NCBI RefSeq assembly: GCF_014779715.1
Contig: NZ_JACXYU010000001.1
Location: 682,001 to 746,000 of the forward strand
Length of the DNA stretch: 64,000 nt
Direction of reading: 5' to 3'
Source: Streptomyces chumphonensis
Lineage (GTDB): Bacteria; Actinomycetota; Actinomycetes; Streptomycetales; Streptomycetaceae
Shown here in pieces: positions 52,042 through 60,582 of the stretch. A model generated the notes under the pieces. That model was not told where the DNA came from. It saw only the letters and a list, made by a program, of their open reading frames with translations, and searched no databases. Position 1 is the stretch's first letter; each line of letters begins with the position of its first letter. The position numbers were made by a program, and so were the translations under genes.

Positions 52042-52168
52042 GCCGCACTGAAGGGGAGTAGCCCTCCGCCGGACCGTCGACATACTGGGCGGCTCACACC
52101 GCCCCGGCGCCCGGAGCGGCCCGCGTACGCGCGGCGCCGCCGGCGAGACCTTCGGCCGCAGTGTCCTG
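52042..52168 (+). promoter_or_regulatory. yybP-ykoY manganese riboswitch
   Basis: The conserved parts of the Mn2+-sensing aptamer are present: aaggggagtagcc at 52051-52063, then ccgtcgacatac, and cggcgagaccttcggccgc at 52141-52159. The closing helix cactg (52046-52050) pairs with cagtg (52159-52163). It is followed 70 bp later by a GDT1/UPF0016 exporter gene, a classical target of this riboswitch. A tagNNT-like element, taggct (52035-52040), precedes it. Confidence 0.9.
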
Positions 52169-52238
52169 GACTCTGCCGTGCCGAAGCCTGCTCCCCCGCG
52201 GCCCCCCGGCACGGCCCGACCGAACGGGGAACGCATCC

Positions 52239-52823
52239 GTGTTCAGCCTGACCGTCACCGCCGTCGTCTTCGGCGTCGTCTTCCTCGCCGAACTGCCGGA
52301 CAAGACCGCGCTCGCCGGGCTCGTCCTCGGCACGCGCTTCAAGGCGTCCTACGTCTTCGCCGGGGTCGCCGCCGCGTTCACCGTCCACGTGGCCCTCGCC
52401 GTGGCCGCTGGCAGCGTGCTGACCCTGCTGCCCGAACGGCTGCTCGCCGCCGTGACCGGCGCCCTCTTCCTCGGCGGCGCGGCGATGCTGCTGTGGCACA
52501 AGGGTGAGGACGACGACGGGGCGGCGCCGAGGGAACCCGCCGACCAGTCGTTCTGGAAGGTCGCGGGCAGCGGCTTCACCCTCATCATGATCGCGGAGTT
52601 CGGCGACCTCACCCAGATCATGACGGCCAACCTGGCGGCCCGCTACGAGGACCCGCTCTCGGTGGGGGTCGGCGCGGTCCTCGCGCTCTGGTCGGTCGCC
52701 GCCCTCGGCATCCTCGGCGGCCGGGCCCTGATGCGCCGCGTGCCGCTGCGGCTGATCACCCGCGTCGCGGCCGCCATCATGGCCGCGCTCGGTGTCTGGA
52801 GCCTGTACGAGGCCATCGCCTGA
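52239..52823 (+). CDS. GDT1/TMEM165/UPF0016 family cation exporter
   Basis: A 194-residue six-helix exporter with two UPF0016 repeats. The first signature is FLAELPDKTALAGLVLG (ELPDKT) and the second is IMIAEFGDLTQIMTANLAA (EFGDLTQ); actinobacterial members use P and L in place of the canonical G and K. Helices include FGVVFLAEL and FTVHVALAVAAGSVLTLLP. The riboswitch upstream points to export of manganese. Start GTG 52239 with GGGGA nine bases upstream. Confidence 0.92.
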   Translation: MFSLTVTAVVFGVVFLAELPDKTALAGLVLGTRFKASYVFAGVAAAFTVHVALAVAAGSVLTLLPERLLAAVTGALFLGGAAMLLWHKGEDDDGAAPREPADQSFWKVAGSGFTLIMIAEFGDLTQIMTANLAARYEDPLSVGVGAVLALWSVAALGILGGRALMRRVPLRLITRVAAAIMAALGVWSLYEAIA

Positions 52824-52882
52824 CGGGCGGCGCGCCCCGGCCGGTCGGCGCGAGCGGCCGGGGCGTCACGCGCGCCCCGCCG

Positions 52883-53563
52883 TCACTCCCCGGCCGGGGT
52901 CAGGCACAGGCGGACGACGCCGTCGGCCAGGACGCGGACCCGCACCGCCTCCAGCGTGGCCACGTGCGCGGTGGGCGCGAACGCCCCCGCACGCGGGCCG
53001 ACGCCGACGACCCGCATACCGGCGGCCCGGCCCGCTTCGACGCCCGCGGCGGAGTCCTCGAAGACGAGGCAGTCGGCCGGGGCGACGCCGAGGGCGGCCG
53101 CGGCCTTGAGGAAGCCCTCCGGATCGGGCTTGCTCAGGCCGACGGACTCGGCCGTGATGCGCAGCTCGGGCACGCGCAGCCCGGCGGCGGCCATGCGGGC
53201 CCCGGCCAGGGCCGTGTCGGCCGAGGTCACCAGCGCGTGCGGGACGTGCCGCACCGCGTCCAGGAAGCGCGCCGCGCCGGGGATCGGGACGACGCCGACG
53301 GTGTCGGCGGCCTCCTCGGCGAGGAGGGCGCGGTTGTCCGCGTGGTGCTCCGCCAGGGGGCGGTCCGGGAGCAGCTCGGCCATCGTCGCCCAGCCCTGCC
53401 GGCCGTGCACGACGGGCAGCACGTCACGCGGGTCGAGGCCGTGCCGCACGGCCCACTCGCTCCAGACGCGCTCGACGACGGCGTCGGAGTCGACGAGCGT
53501 GCCGTCCATGTCGAGCAGCAGGGCGCGGGCCGTGAGCCGGAGGCCGGGAGAGGTACCGGGCAT
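52883..53563 (-). CDS. HAD family phosphatase
   Basis: A 226-residue HAD-IA hydrolase of the sugar-phosphatase/beta-phosphoglucomutase type. Motif [21 protein letters not shown]; motif [13 protein letters not shown]; motif [21 protein letters not shown]; motif [22 protein letters not shown] cap domain lies between motifs I and II. The start is ATG 53563. It resembles glycerol-3-phosphate or sugar phosphatases; the substrate is unknown. Confidence 0.9.
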   Translation of the reverse strand: MPGTSPGLRLTARALLLDMDGTLVDSDAVVERVWSEWAVRHGLDPRDVLPVVHGRQGWATMAELLPDRPLAEHHADNRALLAEEAADTVGVVPIPGAARFLDAVRHVPHALVTSADTALAGARMAAAGLRVPELRITAESVGLSKPDPEGFLKAAAALGVAPADCLVFEDSAAGVEAGRAAGMRVVGVGPRAGAFAPTAHVATLEAVRVRVLADGVVRLCLTPAGE

Positions 53564-53650
53564 GGCGGCTCCAGGAAACGAAGAGGAGTGGCTCCGCCCG
53601 CCGGTCAGGGGCCCCGTGACCACACAGTCACCACGGGCACGGGCGGAACC

Positions 53651-53676
53651 ACTTTGTTTCTGCACCATACAAAACA
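53651..53676. promoter_or_regulatory. A+T-rich imperfect inverted repeat before the MFS-MarR gene
   Basis: A/T-rich islands ctttgtttc and catacaaaac flank tgcac in an otherwise very GC-rich 223-bp interval. The ttgt/acaa arms resemble a MarR-type operator, and catacaaa also looks like a promoter -10 element. It lies about 110 bp before the fusion gene. Confidence 0.4.
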
Positions 53677-53786
53677 AGCCGGGTCTCGCGCCACCCCGTG
53701 CCCTCCCCACCTGCCGCCCCGACTCCTCCGGGAGGCCGCCGTCCCCTCGACAGGACGGGACGGGAACGGGCACCCACCATGGACGT

Positions 53787-55841
53787 ATGACGCACGCGCC
53801 GCCCTCCGGGCCCGCCACCCGCCAGGACAGGCGCACGCTCTACCTCGCCCTCAGCGCCCTGCTCATGGGCATGCTGCTCGCCGCCCTCGACCAGACGATC
53901 GTCGCCACCGCCCTGCCGACGATCGTCAGCGAGCTGGGCGGCATGGACCACCTCTCCTGGGTCGTCACCGCCTACCTGCTCGCCGCCACGGCCGCCACCC
54001 CGCTGTGGGGGAAGCTCGGCGACCAGTACGGCCGCAAACGGCTCTTCCAGGCGGCCATCGTCCTCTTCCTGATCGGCTCCGCCCTGTGCGGCGTCGCGCA
54101 GGACATGGGCCAGCTGATCGCCTACCGCGCCCTCCAGGGCCTCGGCGGCGGCGGGCTCATGGCGCTGTCGATGGCCATCGTCGGGGACCTCGTCCCGCCC
54201 CGCGAACGCGGCCGCTACCAAGGGCTGTTCGGCGCGGTCTTCGGCGTCACCAGCGTCCTCGGCCCGCTGCTCGGCGGTCTCTTCGTCGACCACCTGAGCT
54301 GGCGCTGGGTCTTCTACATCAACCTGCCGCTGGGCGCCCTCACCCTCCTCGTCATCGCGACCGTCCTCCACCTGCCCCGGCTGCGCGAGCGGCACCGCAT
54401 CGACTACCTCGGCACCGCCCTGATCGCCGCCGTGGCCGCCGCCGTCGTCCTGACCACCTCACTCGGCGGCACGACCTGGGCGTGGGGCTCCCCCGAGATC
54501 GTCGGACTCGCGGTGCTCGCCGCCCTGCTGCTCCTGTGGTTCGTGCGCGTCGAGCGGCGGGCCGCCGAACCGGTGCTGCCGCCGAGCCTCTTCCGCAACC
54601 GCACCTTCACCCTCTGCGCGGTCATCGGATTCGTCATCGGCTTCGCGATGTTCGGCGCGCTGACCTACCTGCCGACGTTCCTCCAGGTCGTGCACGGCAT
54701 CTCCCCGACGCTCTCCGGCGTCCACATGCTCCCCATGGTGCTGGGCATGCTGCTCACCTCGACGCTCTCCGGGCAGCTCATCACCCGCACCGGCCGGTGG
54801 AAGATCTACCCCGTGCTCGGCACCGCCGTCGCCGCCGTCGGCCTCCTGCTCCTGCACAACCTCGGAGTGGACAGCGGCGACTGGGAGATGAGCCTGTACT
54901 TCCTCGTCTTCGGCCTCGGACTCGGCCTGGTCCTCCAGGTCATCGTGCTCGTGGCGCAGAACTCCGTGCGCTACGAGGACCTGGGCGTGGCCACCTCCGG
55001 CGCGACGTTCTTCCGCTCCATCGGCGCGGCGGTCGGCGTCTCCGCCTTCGGCGCCGTCTTCGCCGCCCTGCTCGTACCCCGTCTGGAGGAGTCGCTCGCG
55101 GGCGCCGCCCTACCCCCCGGCGTGACCCCGCAGAACCTCTCCGAGGACCCGCGCGGCGTCGCGCGGCTCGCCCCCGGGGAACGCGCCGGAGCCCTGGAGG
55201 CCTACTCGGACTCCATCACCGACGTCTTCCTGTGGGCCGTCCCCGTCATGCTCGTCGCCTTCGTCCTCGCCTGCCTCCTGCGGGAGACGCCCCTGCGGGC
55301 CGGCGTCCAGGTGCCCGACACCAGCGAGACGCTCGGTCTGAACCCCGTCGAACGCTCCTCGCACGACGAGCTGTGCCGCGCCCTGAGCGTGCTCGGCAGC
55401 CGCGAGGGCCGCAAGGACCTCTACGTCCGGCTCATCGCCGACGCCGGGCTCGACCTGCGCCCGGCGTCGGGCTGGCTCATCCTGCGCATGCACCGCGACG
55501 GCAGCGTGGAACCCGCCCTGCTCGCCGACCGGATGGGGCTGGACCGGGGCGTCATCTCCGCCGGTGCCCGGCAGGCCGAGGAACGCCGGCTGGCGGTGCG
55601 CGAAGGGCTGGACCTCACCCTCACCCCGGCCGGGCACGCCGTCGCCGAGCGGCTCGCGCACGCCCGGGAGAACGCCCTGGCCACGCTGCTCGGAGACTGG
55701 TGGACGCCCGACCGACCCCGCGACCTCACCGACCTCGTCCACGAGCTCTCCCGGGACCTCGGCGGCTCCGAGTCGGAGACACCGCACCACGACGACGACC
55801 GCCACCCCGCGCCGCGCGGGCCGCTCGCACCGCCCGGCTGA
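53787..55841 (+). CDS. DHA2-type MFS drug exporter fused to a MarR-like domain
   Basis: A 684-residue fusion. Residues about 15-510 are a 14-helix DHA2 exporter: [21 protein letters not shown] in helix 1, [12 protein letters not shown] as motif [32 protein letters not shown] in parts as motif C. Residues about 525-665 are a winged-helix MarR-like domain ([21 protein letters not shown], then [30 protein letters not shown] and a wing with [16 protein letters not shown]), followed by a basic/acidic tail. The C-terminal domain may sense substrate or bind DNA. The ATG at 53787 has no strong ribosome binding site. Confidence 0.85.
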   Translation: MTHAPPSGPATRQDRRTLYLALSALLMGMLLAALDQTIVATALPTIVSELGGMDHLSWVVTAYLLAATAATPLWGKLGDQYGRKRLFQAAIVLFLIGSALCGVAQDMGQLIAYRALQGLGGGGLMALSMAIVGDLVPPRERGRYQGLFGAVFGVTSVLGPLLGGLFVDHLSWRWVFYINLPLGALTLLVIATVLHLPRLRERHRIDYLGTALIAAVAAAVVLTTSLGGTTWAWGSPEIVGLAVLAALLLLWFVRVERRAAEPVLPPSLFRNRTFTLCAVIGFVIGFAMFGALTYLPTFLQVVHGISPTLSGVHMLPMVLGMLLTSTLSGQLITRTGRWKIYPVLGTAVAAVGLLLLHNLGVDSGDWEMSLYFLVFGLGLGLVLQVIVLVAQNSVRYEDLGVATSGATFFRSIGAAVGVSAFGAVFAALLVPRLEESLAGAALPPGVTPQNLSEDPRGVARLAPGERAGALEAYSDSITDVFLWAVPVMLVAFVLACLLRETPLRAGVQVPDTSETLGLNPVERSSHDELCRALSVLGSREGRKDLYVRLIADAGLDLRPASGWLILRMHRDGSVEPALLADRMGLDRGVISAGARQAEERRLAVREGLDLTLTPAGHAVAERLAHARENALATLLGDWWTPDRPRDLTDLVHELSRDLGGSESETPHHDDDRHPAPRGPLAPPG

Positions 55842-55845
55842 CGGC

Positions 55846-56349
55846 TCAGAGCAGCGCCTTCGCGTACCAGTGACCGGCCATGGCGTTCGCGTTGTACGGC
55901 GGCACCTCCGCGTAGCCACGCCGCTCGTACAACCGCCGGGCCGCCTCCAGCTCGGCGCGCGTGTCCAGCACCATGCGCGCCGCGCCCAGCCGCCGGGCCG
56001 CCTCCTCGGCCGCGTCCAGCAGCCCCTTCGCCACCCCCCGGCCGCGCGCGGCGGAGGCGACGTACATGCGCTTCAGCTCCGCCGTGTCCCCGTCCAGCCT
56101 GCGCACGCCCGCACAGGCCACCGGCTCCCCGCCCATCCGGACGACGAGGAAGACCCCGCTCGGCGGGGTGAGGTCGGCCCCCGTCCCCGTCAGGTCGGCG
56201 GGCGACACACCGATCGCGGCGCCCACCTCCCGCGCGTAGGCGTCGAGCAGCGCGCGGGACGAGGCCGCCGACACCGGCTCCTCGGCGACCACCCGGTCGG
56301 AGCCGGGCTCGGGGCGGGGGGACGACGGGCGCGCGGATGAGGACGGCAT
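55846..56349 (-). CDS. GNAT family acetyltransferase
   Basis: A 167-residue acetyltransferase. The acetyl-CoA motif is YVASAARGRGVAKGLLDAAEEAARRLG in parts, followed by LDTRAELEAARRLYERRGY. The N-terminal 40 residues are a low-complexity tail (MPSSSARPSSPRPEPGS). Start ATG 56349. It is convergent with the MFS-MarR gene, with four bases between the stops. Substrate unknown. Confidence 0.88.
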   Translation of the reverse strand: MPSSSARPSSPRPEPGSDRVVAEEPVSAASSRALLDAYAREVGAAIGVSPADLTGTGADLTPPSGVFLVVRMGGEPVACAGVRRLDGDTAELKRMYVASAARGRGVAKGLLDAAEEAARRLGAARMVLDTRAELEAARRLYERRGYAEVPPYNANAMAGHWYAKALL

Positions 56350-56501
56350 GCCACCAGTATCCCGCCGGGCGCCGAGCCCGGCGCACACGCCCGACCCCGG
56401 GCCGCCGCACGCGCCGGCGGGGCGAACCGTTCATGACGGCTTCATCACGGTCCTCGCAGGACGCCACCACCGCTTGACCGGCCGGTCCCGGGGTGGCGAT
56501 C

Positions 56502-57665
56502 ATGCGTCGCATGCGGCCCCTCCCCCCACGCGCTGCCGCGCTCGCCGCCTTACTGGCCGGCAGCGGTCTGCTCCTCGCGACGCCCGCCCCGGCCGTCGCC
56601 GCTCCCGCCTGCGGCCCCCAGCTCGGAGCGGCCGACGGCTTCACCGAGTTCGTCCTCGGCGACACCGACCGCTTCGGCGAGAGCGAGGGGGCCGTCGCCG
56701 CCGGCGGTGACGCCGACTTCACCCGCGGCTTCAGCATCGCGGGCCGGCCCGCCCCCACCGACTCCGTTCCCGAGGACACCACGCTCGTCGTGGGCGGCAC
56801 CCTGCGCAACGGGGCGGCGGGCAGCTCGACGTTCACGGTCCTGGAGCGCGGCACCGCCGTGTACGGCGGGCTCGACGGCCGTCCGCCGGTGGTGAAGGCC
56901 GGCCTGGAGGCGACCGAGGGCGGCTCCCCCGTCGACTTCCCCGCCGAGTTCCGCTCGCTGCGCGCGCTGTCCGAACGTCTCGACGCACTGCCCGCACGCG
57001 GCAGCGTCGCACGCACCACGAACGACGGCGCGACCGTCGTGCGGCTGCTGGGCGAGGACGAGGACCTCAACGTGTTCCCGGTCAGCGCGAGCCGGCTGGA
57101 ATCGGCGCAGAAGGTCCTGATCGTGGTCCCCGAGGGCGCCACGACGGTCGTCAACGTCTCCGGCCCCGTCTACGAGAACGGCCCGGCCCGCGTCGAGACG
57201 TCCACCGGGGAGGACGGGGACGGGCGCCGGGCGGCGGGCCGGCTGCTGTGGAACTTCCCGGACGCCACCACCGTCACCCAGCCCGCCGACGCCCACTGGC
57301 CCGGCTCCGTCCTCGCCCCGCACGCCGCCGTCGAACTCGACCCGGACGGGCGGGTGACCGGCACCGTCGTCGCCGCCTCGCTCACGGGCAAGGGCAGCGA
57401 CACCCTGCGCGCGCCGTTCACCGGCTGCCTGGACACACCGCTCACGCCGCCCGACGGCGGCACGGGCACGGCCGGGGAGGACGACGCAGCGGCCGGCGGC
57501 GACGGCGCGGGCCTGCACCTGCGCGCCCTGCTCTTCGCCACCCTCGGCGCCCTCGCCGCCGGGGCCGCCGCCCTGTGGGCCGGCGCGGGACGCGGCCGGG
57601 GACGGGACCGGGAGCGGCCCGGCACCGGACATCTCGACGTGACGGCCGACGGCGGCCGGGGCTGA
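56502..57665 (+). CDS. Secreted choice-of-anchor A domain protein
   Basis: A 387-residue cell-surface protein. Signal peptide at residues about 10-37 (ALAALLAGSGLLLATPAPAVA); the choice-of-anchor A domain follows: FTEFVLGDTDRFGESEGAVAAGGDADF, GFSIAGRPAPTDS, TLVVGGTLRNGAAGSSTF, KVLIVVPEGATTVVNVSG, LLWNFPDATTVTQPADAHWPGSVLAPHAAVEL, all in parts. A single C-terminal helix (LLFATLGALAAGAAALWAGA) and basic tail anchor it. The ATG 56502 has GGGGTGG upstream; GTG 56493 is in frame. Function is probably structural or adhesive. Confidence 0.85.
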   Translation: MRRMRPLPPRAAALAALLAGSGLLLATPAPAVAAPACGPQLGAADGFTEFVLGDTDRFGESEGAVAAGGDADFTRGFSIAGRPAPTDSVPEDTTLVVGGTLRNGAAGSSTFTVLERGTAVYGGLDGRPPVVKAGLEATEGGSPVDFPAEFRSLRALSERLDALPARGSVARTTNDGATVVRLLGEDEDLNVFPVSASRLESAQKVLIVVPEGATTVVNVSGPVYENGPARVETSTGEDGDGRRAAGRLLWNFPDATTVTQPADAHWPGSVLAPHAAVELDPDGRVTGTVVAASLTGKGSDTLRAPFTGCLDTPLTPPDGGTGTAGEDDAAAGGDGAGLHLRALLFATLGALAAGAAALWAGAGRGRGRDRERPGTGHLDVTADGGRG

Positions 57666-57698
57666 CCGAAGGCCGCAACCGGCCCCCACCCCGAACGC

Positions 57699-58370
57699 TC
57701 AGGGCGCGTCCCGGGAGGTGTCCAGGCCCAGGTGCGCGAGCAGTTCCGGGGACAGGTCGGTGGCCAGCCCCGGCTCGGCCGTGGTGACGAGCGCGGGCAG
57801 CGCGCGGGCCAGGATCGACACCAGTTCGGCACGCGGAACGGTGGGGTCCTTCGCCCAGGCCAGGGCCGTGTCCTCCACGAAGCTGAACCAGCCCCGCAGC
57901 ACGAGTTCCGTGCGGGGCGTCGGCCGGGCGACGCCCAGCGAGGCCGCCGCCCGCGCCACGAAGGCGCCGCGGATCTCCTCGTAGATCTCACTGACGTAGT
58001 CCGCACCCCCGGCCGACCCCCGCAGCAGGGCCAGGTACGGCTCCCGGCGGCGTTCCAGGAAGCCGAGGTAGCCGTCCAGGGACTGGGTCAGCTGCACCGC
58101 CCGCGACGCCTGCGGGTCCGGCCGCGCCGCCCGCAGGATACGGCGCGCGGCCGCCCGCACCACCGCCACGTAGAAGTCCCGCTTGGTGGCGAAGTAGTGG
58201 AACAGCAGCCCGCGCGAGATGCCCGCCTCGGCCGCGATCTCGTCGATCGACAGATCGTGGATCGGCCGTTCGGTCAGCATCCGCAGCCCGATGCCGACGA
58301 GCTGACGGCGCCGGTCCTCGGCACTGAGCCGGGCCCGGGCGGGGGCCGGCGGGGAGGGGGAGTCGGGCAT
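57699..58370 (-). CDS. TetR family regulator
   Basis: A 223-residue repressor. HTH: GIGLRMLTERPIHDLSIDEIAAEAGISRGLLFHYFATKRDFYVAVV in parts, with the recognition helix ISRGLLFHYF. The effector domain has SLDGYLGFLERRREPYLALLRG and a TetR_C-type end. ATG 58370 with GAGG upstream. It sits 58 bp downstream of the quinone oxidoreductase on the same strand; the two may be one unit, and a TetR-type palindrome lies upstream of the oxidoreductase. Confidence 0.9.
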   Translation of the reverse strand: MPDSPSPPAPARARLSAEDRRRQLVGIGLRMLTERPIHDLSIDEIAAEAGISRGLLFHYFATKRDFYVAVVRAAARRILRAARPDPQASRAVQLTQSLDGYLGFLERRREPYLALLRGSAGGADYVSEIYEEIRGAFVARAAASLGVARPTPRTELVLRGWFSFVEDTALAWAKDPTVPRAELVSILARALPALVTTAEPGLATDLSPELLAHLGLDTSRDAP

Positions 58371-58428
58371 GGACCTCATTCTAGGAAGCCGCCCGGGTGA
58401 CCACCGGGGCCGCCCGCTCCCCCACCGG

Positions 58429-59406
58429 TCACCTGACCTTCAGGACGACCTTGCCCAGTGCCGTGCGCCGCTCCAGCGAGGCGATGGCCTCGGCCGCACC
58501 GTCCAGCGGGTGCAGCACCGGCTCGGGCACCGGCAGGGCCCCGGACGCCAGCAGCGGTTCGTACGCGGCCCACTGCTCGGCCAGGTACTCGGGGTGCGAC
58601 AGCCACCAGGCGCCCCAGCCCACGCCGCGCACGTCCACGTTGTTGAGCAGCAGCCGGTTGACCTTGACCGTCGGGATCTCGCCGCCGGTGAAGCCGATGA
58701 CGAGCACCCGCCCGGCCGGGGCGAGCGAACGGAGGCTGTCGGTGAACCGGTCCCCGCCGACCGGGTCGACGACGACGTCCACGCCCCGGCCGTCGGTCAG
58801 CTCCTTCACCCGGTCCCGCCAGCCGTCGGTGAGGACGACGTCCGTCGCGCCGGCCGCACGCGCGACCTCCGCCTTCTCCTCCGTGCTCACCACGGCGACG
58901 ACCCGCCCGGCGCCCATCGGCCCCGCCAGCCGCAGGGCCGACGTCCCGATGCCGCCGGCCGCCCCGTGCACCAGCACCGTCTCGCCCTCCCGCAGCCCGC
59001 CGCGCCGGCCCAGCGCGAAGTGCACGGTGAGGTCGTTGAACAGCAGCCCGGCGCCGGCCTCGAACGAGACGTTGTCCGGCAGCCGGAACGTCATCGACGG
59101 CGGGACGGTCGCGACCTCGGCCATGCCCCCGCCGAACCCGGTCAGGCCCACGACGCGGTCCCCCGCCGCGAAACCGGAGCCCTCCGGCGCGCCGCGCACC
59201 ACCCCGGCCACCTCGCTGCCCGGCACGAACGGCAGCTCCGGCCGGTACTGGTACTGCCCCCGCGAGAGCAGCACGTCGGGGAAGGCGACGCCCGCCGCGT
59301 GCACGTCCACCACGACGGCACCGGGGTCGGCGGGCTCCGCCGCCTCGCCCACCTCCACGGCCTCCGGCCCTTCCAGCTCCACGATCCGCACCGCCCGCAC
59401 GGCCAT
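58429..59406 (-). CDS. Zinc-independent NADPH:quinone oxidoreductase (MDR family)
   Basis: A 325-residue medium-chain dehydrogenase/reductase without the zinc-site cysteines. Features: VVVDVHAAGVAFPDVLLSRGQYQYRPELPFVPGSEVAGVV in parts, the nucleotide motif VLVHGAAGGIGTSALRLA, and VVDPVGGDRFTDSLRSLA. It reduces quinones or enones with NADPH. ATG 59406 directly follows AGGAGGAGGG. A perfect 8-bp-arm palindrome lies 10 bp upstream, suited to TetR control. Confidence 0.92.
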   Translation of the reverse strand: MAVRAVRIVELEGPEAVEVGEAAEPADPGAVVVDVHAAGVAFPDVLLSRGQYQYRPELPFVPGSEVAGVVRGAPEGSGFAAGDRVVGLTGFGGGMAEVATVPPSMTFRLPDNVSFEAGAGLLFNDLTVHFALGRRGGLREGETVLVHGAAGGIGTSALRLAGPMGAGRVVAVVSTEEKAEVARAAGATDVVLTDGWRDRVKELTDGRGVDVVVDPVGGDRFTDSLRSLAPAGRVLVIGFTGGEIPTVKVNRLLLNNVDVRGVGWGAWWLSHPEYLAEQWAAYEPLLASGALPVPEPVLHPLDGAAEAIASLERRTALGKVVLKVR

Positions 59407-59415
59407 CCCTCCTCC

Positions 59416-59434
59416 TGTTGAGCAACGCTCAACA
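59416..59434 (-). promoter_or_regulatory. Perfect palindromic operator of the oxidoreductase gene
   Basis: tgttgagc-aac-gctcaaca: 8-bp perfect arms around three bases, at -10 to -28 from the oxidoreductase start. It is the type of site bound by a TetR dimer, and the tetR gene immediately downstream of the oxidoreductase is the likely binder. Confidence 0.7.
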
Positions 59435-59578
59435 ACATACGCCCGACCCACGGCGGGAGCACAAGGCGTCCCTGCCACGCGTCAGAGCTCCGGGGATGTG
59501 CGCCCGCCCAGCGCGGAGCCCCCGCCCGGTCCCGTGCCGGGCCGTGGGGCGGGGCCTCGGCGGGCCGGCCGGCGCGGC

Positions 59579-59743
59579 CTAGGTCCGCCGGCGCCTCTTC
59601 GCCCCGGCCTTGCGCTGGTCGATCGTGTACGAGGACCACGCGCCGCGATGCAGATGACAGCGCGAGGCACCGACCATCGCGCGGTTCCGACAGCGGGTGC
59701 CCTTCTCCGTCCACGCTCCGCACCTGGACTGCCTGGTCGCCAT
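59579..59743 (-). CDS. Small Cys/His zinc-finger-like protein
   Basis: A 54-residue basic protein with CGAWTEKGTRCRNRA and CHLHRGAW, giving a C-x8-C-x11-C-x2-H pattern, a likely treble-clef-type zinc site as in the DUF5763-like family. The C terminus is Lys/Arg-rich (AGAKRRRRT). The ATG has GGAGGG six bases upstream, which supports translation. Function unknown; it may bind nucleic acid. Confidence 0.65.
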   Translation of the reverse strand: MATRQSRCGAWTEKGTRCRNRAMVGASRCHLHRGAWSSYTIDQRKAGAKRRRRT

Positions 59744-59892
59744 GTGGTGCCCTCCGCCCTGCGTCGATCCGCTGTGACACGGCCATGGTCGGACCCGCCC
59801 CGCCCCCTCCGACAGGCGCACGGAGGACGGCACGGAGTCGCCGGGAAGCACGTGCGGGCCACCCACGCCACCGGCCCACCCCGGCGTGCGCC

Positions 59893-59916
59893 CGCATGAG
59901 TAGGCGTACTCATGCG
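59893..59916. promoter_or_regulatory. 10-bp-arm inverted repeat
   Basis: cgcatgagta (59893-59902) and its exact complement tactcatgcg (59907-59916) enclose ggcg. It lies between the divergent small zinc-finger gene and the three-helix membrane gene, so it can be a shared operator; without a T-run a terminator is less likely. Confidence 0.5.
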
Positions 59917-59993
59917 CACACCCCCGCCGGCAGGCAGGCTGACAGGTCGGGCCGGACCGACGTCCGCCGACACCGCGACCGGGAGTGACGCGC

Positions 59994-60299
59994 ATGACCC
60001 GACCGACGACCGGCCAGAGAGTGGCAGCCGTCGTCCTGCTCCTGTTGGCCGACCTGTTGGTCGTCGGCTGCCTGCTGTGGGGCTACCTGTGGACGGGGTG
60101 GCTAGACGGCTGGAACGAAGGCCACCCGCCGGAAGCACCCGGGCTGGCGCGGGAGTTCATGTGGTATCTCGCCGGGGGCGCGGTCGTCACCGCGGGCGCG
60201 CTGGCCGCCTTCGGCCGAGGCGCCTACGCCACCGTGCAGCTCGTGGTGCTGGGCGGCGGCGCCGCGACCTTCGCCGCCCTCGCGGCCCAGAAACCCTGA
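59994..60299 (+). CDS. Small membrane protein
   Basis: A 101-residue protein with three predicted helices: VAAVVLLLLADLLVVGCLLW, MWYLAGGAVVTAGALAAFG and VQLVVLGGGAATFAALAAQ. A loop WTGWLDGWNEGHPPEAPGL lies between the first two. Start ATG 59994 with GGGAG eight bases upstream; GTG 59985 is in frame but too close to the GGGAG. Not recognised beyond the general DUF62xx-like streptomycete membrane proteins. Confidence 0.65.
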   Translation: MTRPTTGQRVAAVVLLLLADLLVVGCLLWGYLWTGWLDGWNEGHPPEAPGLAREFMWYLAGGAVVTAGALAAFGRGAYATVQLVVLGGGAATFAALAAQKP

Positions 60300-60372
60300 G
60301 CCGCACCCGCGCACGTCGACGTCGGAACGAACGGGCGGAGCCCCGACCGCCCTCGGCCGGGCCCCACGGGGC

Positions 60373-60447
60373 TGGTGGGCGCAGACGGGTTCGAACCGCC
60401 GACATCTGCCTTGTAAGGGCAGCGCTCTACCGCTGAGCTATGCGCCC
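60373..60447 (-). tRNA. tRNA-Val(TAC)
   Basis: On the minus strand, acceptor gggcgca (60447-60441) pairs with tgcgccc. D arm tagctcagcggtagagc, anticodon stem ctgcc/ggcag with loop cttacaa gives anticodon TAC (Val, GTA codons). The T arm contains ggttcgaaccc-type sequence. The CCA end is encoded at 60375-60373. The gene lies alone, with no integrase or duplicated 3' end nearby. Confidence 0.95.
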
Positions 60448-60582
60448 GGACACGCGCACCCGGGGGTGGGCGCACGACGAGGGTAAAGGATAGCGGGCGG
60501 CCCGCGGTGCCGTGGCCTGCGTGCCGGGCGGGGTGCGGTGGAACAATGGTGGGGCCAGAGGCGGACACCCGGAGGGGATTGT

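Noticed and set aside
60373..60447. tRNA-Val as an integration site of a mobile element
   Set aside because: No integrase gene and no duplicated tRNA 3' end were found on either side.
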